From assembly GCA_012026885.1 (NCBI GenBank), contig VEPL01000007.1, positions 158,891-214,937 of the forward strand: a DNA stretch of 56,047 nt. Direction: 5' to 3'. The position numbers and the translations under genes are program-made. This document shows, piece by piece, positions 48,079-56,047 of the stretch; the stretch's first letter is position 1; each line of letters opens with the position of its first letter. Source of the DNA: Betaproteobacteria bacterium (lineage in GTDB: Bacteria; Pseudomonadota; Gammaproteobacteria; Burkholderiales; Rhodocyclaceae). The notes beneath the pieces were generated by a model. It was not told the DNA's origin. It saw nothing but the letters and a program-made list of their open reading frames with translations, and made no database searches.

Positions 48079-49410
48079 ATGCACAATAAAACCGATCTGC
48101 GCCTGATTCCGGCCCTGCTGGCCATCACCTTCGCCGGCGGTGCCCATGCTTCCGGCTTCCAGCTGATGGGTGAACAGAGCGCCAGCGGCATCGGTAATTC
48201 CGGTGCCGGTTCCGCGGCCGTCGCCGAGAACGCCGGGACGATTTTCTACAACCCGGCGGGCATGACCCAGTTGCAGGCGCGCGAGGTGTCGCTCGGCCTG
48301 ACCTTGGTCAACACTTCGTTCGAGCTGAGCGATGGTGGCTCAAGCAATCTGGGTGGCCTGAACAATACCGGGAATGGCGGTGATGCCGGCAAGCTGCGGG
48401 CAGTCCCGAACTTCTACGGTTCCTGGGCGGTGACCAAGGATATCTATGTCGGCCTCGGCATCGGCGCCCCGTTTGGCCTGATGACCGAATACAAGGATCC
48501 GTGGATCGGCGCGGCCCACTCGCAGAGTTTCGAGATCAAGACGATCAACATCAACCCGTCCATCGCCTGGCGTGCTACCGACTGGCTGTCGCTCGGTGCC
48601 GGCATCAACTGGCAGAAGATCGATGCCGAGTACGTGCGTCGGGTAGCTACCAGCGGCGTACCGAACACGGCTTGCAGCATTTCGGTTCCGCAGAACGCCG
48701 TCTGCAACAGCCACGCCAAGATGACGCTCGATGATTCGGCCTGGGGCTGGAACCTCGGTGCGCTGTTTACGCTGGCGCCGCAGACCAAGCTGGGTGTTTC
48801 CTACCGTTCGAAGATCAAGTATTCGACTGACGGCAACGTCAGTGTCTCGGGTCCCAATGCCGCCCTGAATGCTGGTGGCAGCAGCGGCGTCAAGGCGGAC
48901 ATCGAAGTGCCCGATACCTTCATTCTCAGTCTGGTGCAGGGTATCGGCGCGCAGTGGGAACTTCTCGGCGATATTTCCTGGACCGGCTGGAGCAGCATTC
49001 CGAAGGTCGACATCATTCGTACCTCCGGTGCTGCCAGCGGCACGATTGCGCAGACGCTTGACACCCATTTCGAGGATGCTTGGCGTTTCGCACTCGGTGC
49101 CAACTACAAGCTCAACGATACCTGGAAGTTGCGCTTCGGTGTGGCCTACGACGAGACCCCGGTGCCGAATGCCCAGTATCGCCTGACCTCGCTGCCCGAC
49201 AATGACCGTACCTGGCTGAGCACCGGCTTCCAGTGGAAGATGGCCAAGAGCATGGCGGTGGACGTCGGCTTCGCCTACCTGTTCGTCAAGGATGCGCCGA
49301 TCGACAATAACCAGTCTACGGCGGTCGCAACGACCAACAAGGGCACCATCAAGGGTACTTACGACAACAGCGCCTGGCTGCTCGGTACGCAGTTCTCGAT
49401 GTCCTTCTGA
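48079..49410 (+). CDS. fadL: FadL-family outer-membrane fatty-acid porin
   Basis: A 443-residue outer-membrane barrel. It has a Sec signal peptide (about 1-24, ending AGGAHA) and the FadL N-terminal hatch SGFQLMGEQSASGIGNSGAG followed by AGTIFYNPAGMTQL. The barrel ends with an aromatic terminus (GTQFSMSF). It lets long-chain fatty acids cross the outer membrane. AGAGGAGAA precedes the ATG. A terminator follows after 23 bp. Confidence 0.92.
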   Translation: MHNKTDLRLIPALLAITFAGGAHASGFQLMGEQSASGIGNSGAGSAAVAENAGTIFYNPAGMTQLQAREVSLGLTLVNTSFELSDGGSSNLGGLNNTGNGGDAGKLRAVPNFYGSWAVTKDIYVGLGIGAPFGLMTEYKDPWIGAAHSQSFEIKTININPSIAWRATDWLSLGAGINWQKIDAEYVRRVATSGVPNTACSISVPQNAVCNSHAKMTLDDSAWGWNLGALFTLAPQTKLGVSYRSKIKYSTDGNVSVSGPNAALNAGGSSGVKADIEVPDTFILSLVQGIGAQWELLGDISWTGWSSIPKVDIIRTSGAASGTIAQTLDTHFEDAWRFALGANYKLNDTWKLRFGVAYDETPVPNAQYRLTSLPDNDRTWLSTGFQWKMAKSMAVDVGFAYLFVKDAPIDNNQSTAVATTNKGTIKGTYDNSAWLLGTQFSMSF

Positions 49411-49433
49411 GCGTCCCTTTCATCGGCTTTCCC

Positions 49434-49460
49434 GCCCCGGTCCGTCCGGGGCTTTTTTTT
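49434..49460 (+). terminator. Rho-independent terminator after fadL
   Basis: A 7-bp GCCCCGG/CCGGGGC stem with a TCCGT loop is followed by eight T's (49453-49460). Confidence 0.92.
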
Positions 49461-49469
49461 GAGTGTTTC

Positions 49470-49511
49470 TTCTAAAAAAGGCATTGACCGCCGCTGGTGG
49501 CATCCTATAAT
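49470..49511 (+). promoter_or_regulatory. sigma-70 promoter of second fatty-acid cassette
   Basis: TTCTAAAAA (49470) is followed by TTGACC (49484) and TATAAT (49506) with a 16-bp spacer, a near-consensus promoter built like the one at 41410-41452. Confidence 0.82.
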
Positions 49512-49529
49512 TCATACGTTCGTTTGAAT
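49510..49529. promoter_or_regulatory. TetR operator, copy 2
   Basis: ATTCATACGTTCGTTTGAAT is the exact reverse complement of the 41451-41470 operator. It overlaps the last bases of the -10 and the transcription start. Confidence 0.82.
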
Positions 49530-49576
49530 GTGACGAGCATCGGATCCACAAGACAACAAGACTGAAGGAGAACCGC

Positions 49577-51976
<2,400 letters not shown>

Positions 51977-51999
51977 TCGGGCCGAGGAGAACACACAAA

Positions 52000-53196
<1,197 letters not shown>

Positions 53197-53209
53197 CGGT
53201 CGCCTAGCG

Positions 53210-53725
53210 ATGAAACCGGCCTGGCTCTCCCGTGTGCCTCCCGCCTGGCGGGCGCGGATGATGCGGATGGGGTTCAACCTCCATCCCGCCTTCCGCGGCA
53301 CGGGCGGCCGTGTCGAGCACGTCGCGCCCGATCTCTCCCACATCCGCGTCCGCCTGCCGCTGAGCTGGCGGACGCGCAACGTCGTCGGCTCGATCTACGG
53401 CGGCTCGCTGTTCGCCGTTACTGACGGGCTGCACCCACTGATGATCATGGCGGCGCTGGGCAAGGATGTCATCGTCTGGGACAAGGCGGCGTTCATCCGC
53501 TACAAGAAGCCCGGCCTGACGACGCTGTTCGCCGATTTCGTGCTGCCGCCCGAAGAAGTACTTGCGATCCGTAATGCGTTGCGGGACAGGCAGGAACTCG
53601 ACCGCACCTACGAGGTCGAGTTGAAGGACGACAAAGGCGTCGTGCATACGGTGGTCGAACGCACCGTGTACATCGCCGACAAGAACCATTACCGCAGCAA
53701 GCAAACCAGAGGAGAGACACCATGA
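53210..53725 (+). CDS. DUF4442-type thioesterase-fold protein
   Basis: A 171-residue hot-dog-fold protein. MRMGFNLHPAFRGTGGRVEH, then HIRVRLPLSWRTRNVVGSIYGG and SLFAVTDGLHPLMIMAALG, resemble the DUF4442/PaaI group. It probably hydrolyses or binds acyl-CoA, though catalytic residues were not identified with certainty. It overlaps the next gene by 4 bp (ATGA) and follows the thiolase by 13 bp. Confidence 0.8.
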   Translation: MKPAWLSRVPPAWRARMMRMGFNLHPAFRGTGGRVEHVAPDLSHIRVRLPLSWRTRNVVGSIYGGSLFAVTDGLHPLMIMAALGKDVIVWDKAAFIRYKKPGLTTLFADFVLPPEEVLAIRNALRDRQELDRTYEVELKDDKGVVHTVVERTVYIADKNHYRSKQTRGETP

Positions 53726-54294
53726 TTTCGCATTCCTTCCGCGTCGCGGCACTGGTCGCCGCGCTGCTCGCCGTTCCCGGACTCCGCGCGGCCGAAGTGG
53801 CGGGGGTCAAGGTCGACGACCGTATCGCGGTCGCCGGCAGCGACCTCGTACTCAACGGCGCCGGTCTGCGCACCAAGGTCTTCGTCAAGGTTTATGTCGG
53901 CGCGCTGTATGCCGGCCAGAAGACCAACAACGCTGCGTCGCTGCTCGACGCCACGGGCCCGCGCCGGATGACCATGCGCCTGATGCGCGATGTCGATTCG
54001 GATGCCCTTTACGGCGCCCTCGCGGACGGCCTCAAGGCCAACAACAGCGAGGGCGAGCTGGCTGCGCTGAAAGCCCAGGTCGACCAGTTTGCCGCGCTCA
54101 TGAAAAAGATCGGCAATGCGAGGACGGGCGACACGGTGGCCATCGATTTCAATGCCGACGGGGTAGGAGTAAGCTTTAACGGAGAGAGTCGCGGACGTGT
54201 CGCCGGCGCGCCATTTGGCAAGGCGCTGCTCAAGGTCTGGCTGGGCGAAAACCCGGTCGATGGCGCGCTGAAGAAAGCCCTGCTGGGCGGCTGA
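53722..54294 (+). CDS. Periplasmic chalcone-isomerase-like protein
   Basis: A 190-residue protein with a Sec signal peptide (about 1-23, PGLRAAE) and the chalcone-isomerase-like domain of bacterial exported proteins. LNGAGLRTKVFVKVYVGALY is the signature segment, and the C-terminal region has FGKALLKVWLGENPVDGALK. In plants the related fatty-acid-binding fold binds fatty acids, which fits its place between a thioesterase and an acyl-CoA ligase; ligand unknown here. Confidence 0.83.
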   Translation: MISHSFRVAALVAALLAVPGLRAAEVAGVKVDDRIAVAGSDLVLNGAGLRTKVFVKVYVGALYAGQKTNNAASLLDATGPRRMTMRLMRDVDSDALYGALADGLKANNSEGELAALKAQVDQFAALMKKIGNARTGDTVAIDFNADGVGVSFNGESRGRVAGAPFGKALLKVWLGENPVDGALKKALLGG

Positions 54295-54321
54295 AGAATT
54301 ACAACAAAGGAGGCTTGCATC

Positions 54322-55983
54322 ATGGAAAAAATCTGGCTGAAGAACTACCCGCCCGGCGTCCCGGCGGAAATCAGCATCTCGCACCTCTCGTCGCTGGTCG
54401 ACCTGTTCGAGGAAGCCACCTGCAAATATGCGGACAAGGTCGCCTACATCAGCATGGGTCGCGAGATGACCTACCGCGAGTTGGATAGCCTGTCGCGCGA
54501 TTTCGCGGGCTGGCTGCAGTCGGTCGGTTTCAGGAAGGGCGATCGTGTCGCGCTGATGATGCCCAACGTGCTGCAGTATCCGGTGGCGCTGTTCGGTACC
54601 CTGCGCGCCGGCTGCGTTGTGGTCAATGTGAACCCGCTCTACACGCCGCGCGAGCTCGAGCACCAGCTCAAGGATTCCGGTGCCAAGGCCATCGTCATCC
54701 TAGAGAACTTCGCGACCACCCTCGAGCAGGTGCTGGTCAGGACCGAGGTCAAGCATGTCGTCGTCACGCCGATGGGCGAAATGCTCGGCCTGGTCAAGGG
54801 CACGCTGGTGAACTTCGTCGTGCGCCACGTCAAGAAGCTGGTGCCCGCCTGGTCGCTGCCCGAGTCGATCTCGTTCACGACCGTGCTCGCCGCCGGCCGC
54901 CGCCATGGCATGGACAAGGTGACCATCACCCAGGAAGACATCGCCTTCCTCCAGTACACCGGTGGCACCACCGGCGTTTCGAAGGGCGCCGTGCTGGCGC
55001 ACGCGAACATCACCTCGAACGTGATGCAGGCCTACAACTGGATCAAGCCGCTGGTGGTAGAGGGCGAGGAATTCATCGTCACCGCGCTGCCGCTGTACCA
55101 TATCTTCGCGCTGACCGCGAACTGCCTGACCTTCCTGATGATTGGTGCGCGCAACTTGCTGATCGCCAATCCGCGCGACATCCCGGGATTCGTCAAGGAA
55201 TGGTCGAAGTACCCGATCACCGTTTCGACCGGCGTCAATACGCTGTTCAACGGCCTGCTCAACAATCCGGAATTTGCCAAGCTCGATTTCTCGACGATGA
55301 AGCTGTCGCTGGGCGGCGGCATGGCCGTGCAGGCGCCGGTCGCCGACCGCTGGAAGAAGGTGACCAAGTCGCCCCTGCTGCAGGCCTACGGCCTGACCGA
55401 AACCTCGCCGGCAGCCACCATCAACCCGTTGCACCTGAAGGATTTCAACGGCTCGATCGGCCTGCCGATCTCGTCGACCGAAGTCTCGATCCGCAGCGAC
55501 GACGGCAAGGAAGTGCCGATCACCCAGGTCGGCGAGATCTGCATCCACGGCCCGCAGGTCATGAAGGGCTACTGGCAGCGTCCGGAAGAGACGGCCAACG
55601 TGATGACCGAGGACGGCTTCCTGCGTACCGGCGACATGGGTTACATCGACCACGAGGGCTTCGTTTTCATCGTCGACCGCAAGAAGGACATGATCCTCGT
55701 CTCCGGCTTCAACGTTTATCCGAACGAGGTCGAGGAGGCGGTGGCCATGCACGAGGGGGTCGGCGACGTGGCCGCCATCGGCGTCCATGACGACAACTCC
55801 GGCGAGGCGGTGAAGATCTTCGTCGTGCGCAAGGACCCGAACCTGACTGCCGAGGAACTGATCAAGCACTGCCGCCAGCATCTCACCGGCTACAAGGTGC
55901 CCAAGCAAGTCGAGTTCCGCGCCGACCTGCCGCGTACCAACGTCGGCAAGATCCTGCGTCGCGCGCTCAAGGAAGGCGGCTAG
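54322..55983 (+). CDS. fadD: Long-chain fatty-acid-CoA ligase FadD
   Basis: A 553-residue AMP-forming ligase. The P-loop is [20 protein letters not shown], the adenylate motif [19 protein letters not shown], and the hinge and lysine regions [20 protein letters not shown] and [14 protein letters not shown]. It activates fatty acids brought in by FadL. It is 27 bp after the previous gene, with AAAGGAGG as the ribosome-binding site, and probably ends the unit. Confidence 0.95.
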   Translation: MEKIWLKNYPPGVPAEISISHLSSLVDLFEEATCKYADKVAYISMGREMTYRELDSLSRDFAGWLQSVGFRKGDRVALMMPNVLQYPVALFGTLRAGCVVVNVNPLYTPRELEHQLKDSGAKAIVILENFATTLEQVLVRTEVKHVVVTPMGEMLGLVKGTLVNFVVRHVKKLVPAWSLPESISFTTVLAAGRRHGMDKVTITQEDIAFLQYTGGTTGVSKGAVLAHANITSNVMQAYNWIKPLVVEGEEFIVTALPLYHIFALTANCLTFLMIGARNLLIANPRDIPGFVKEWSKYPITVSTGVNTLFNGLLNNPEFAKLDFSTMKLSLGGGMAVQAPVADRWKKVTKSPLLQAYGLTETSPAATINPLHLKDFNGSIGLPISSTEVSIRSDDGKEVPITQVGEICIHGPQVMKGYWQRPEETANVMTEDGFLRTGDMGYIDHEGFVFIVDRKKDMILVSGFNVYPNEVEEAVAMHEGVGDVAAIGVHDDNSGEAVKIFVVRKDPNLTAEELIKHCRQHLTGYKVPKQVEFRADLPRTNVGKILRRALKEGG

Positions 55984-56000
55984 ACGGCCGTTCTTCCCCG

Positions 56001-56024
56001 GCGGGGCGCCCGCCGGCGCCCCGC
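56001..56024 (+). terminator. hairpin after fadD
   Basis: A perfect 10-bp GC stem (GCGGGGCGCC / GGCGCCCCGC) with a CGCC loop, 17 bp after the fadD stop. No T run follows, so it may only pause or stabilise the transcript end. Confidence 0.45.
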
Positions 56025-56047
56025 GCCCAGGAAACGCCAAACAAACA

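Overview
The window is GC-rich, densely packed DNA with no RNA genes. Gene content (a NifL/NifA-controlled nif-rnf island, a thioredoxin-type arsenate module and two fatty-acid oxidation cassettes) and coding style fit a diazotrophic betaproteobacterium, most plausibly a Rhodocyclales/Zoogloeaceae-type organism. The taxon is inferred from gene content, not from a marker gene.

Layout. 1-2606 (minus): nitrogenase accessory genes (partial NifX/NifB-domain protein, modA, an unknown gene, flavodoxin nifF, a short NifZ-like protein, a thioredoxin-like 2Fe-2S ferredoxin). 2725-5887 (minus): nifA and nifL. 6165-11481 (plus): rnfABCDGEH, then an ion-transporter-superfamily permease (11527-12840). 12957-18468 (plus): nifE, nifN, nifX, an RseC-family protein, a DUF269 protein, a CCE_0567-type small protein, ferredoxin fdxB and two unknown genes. 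18589-21116 (plus): nif-type iscA, nifU, nifS and a strong terminator. 21296-24740: a hybrid sensor kinase split by a frameshift. 24792-30189 (minus): CcdA/thioredoxin pair, nifM, nifZ, nifW, a repeat-like helical protein, nifP/cysE and nifV. The structural genes nifHDK, and nifB and nifQ, are not in the window.

Five nif/rnf transcription units each start with a well-formed sigma-54 -24/-12 element. Each has one NifA upstream site (TGT-N10-ACA) 44-85 bp further up, and these sites share the extended form TGTCG-N6-CGACA or close to it. The island is therefore one NifA regulon. Its parts supply electrons (Rnf, NifF, ferredoxins), FeMo-co precursor processing (NifE/N/X/V), Fe-S clusters (NifU/S, IscA, cysteine via NifP), Mo uptake (ModA) and nitrogenase maturation (NifM/Z/W).

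30329-41374 holds a small unknown gene, an Old Yellow Enzyme, a CPA1 antiporter with a cyclic-nucleotide-binding tail, selD, an ars-type cluster (arsR, arsC, ACR3 pump, permease, thiol-redox mini-protein), a FecR-like exported protein, an NAD(P)H:FMN reductase and a FolB-like/DHFR-like pair.

41398-55983 is a fatty-acid degradation locus with a TetR regulator, two acyl-CoA oxidation cassettes, FadL and FadD. The promoter of the TetR gene and the promoter of the second cassette carry exactly the same 20-bp operator in opposite orientation. Both also share a TTCTAAAAA element 14 bp upstream of the -35, which ties both cassettes to one regulator.

Two genes are disrupted on the sequence as given: rnfC, which has lost its stop through an apparent 1-base deletion near 8786 and reads open through rnfD into rnfG, and the sensor kinase.
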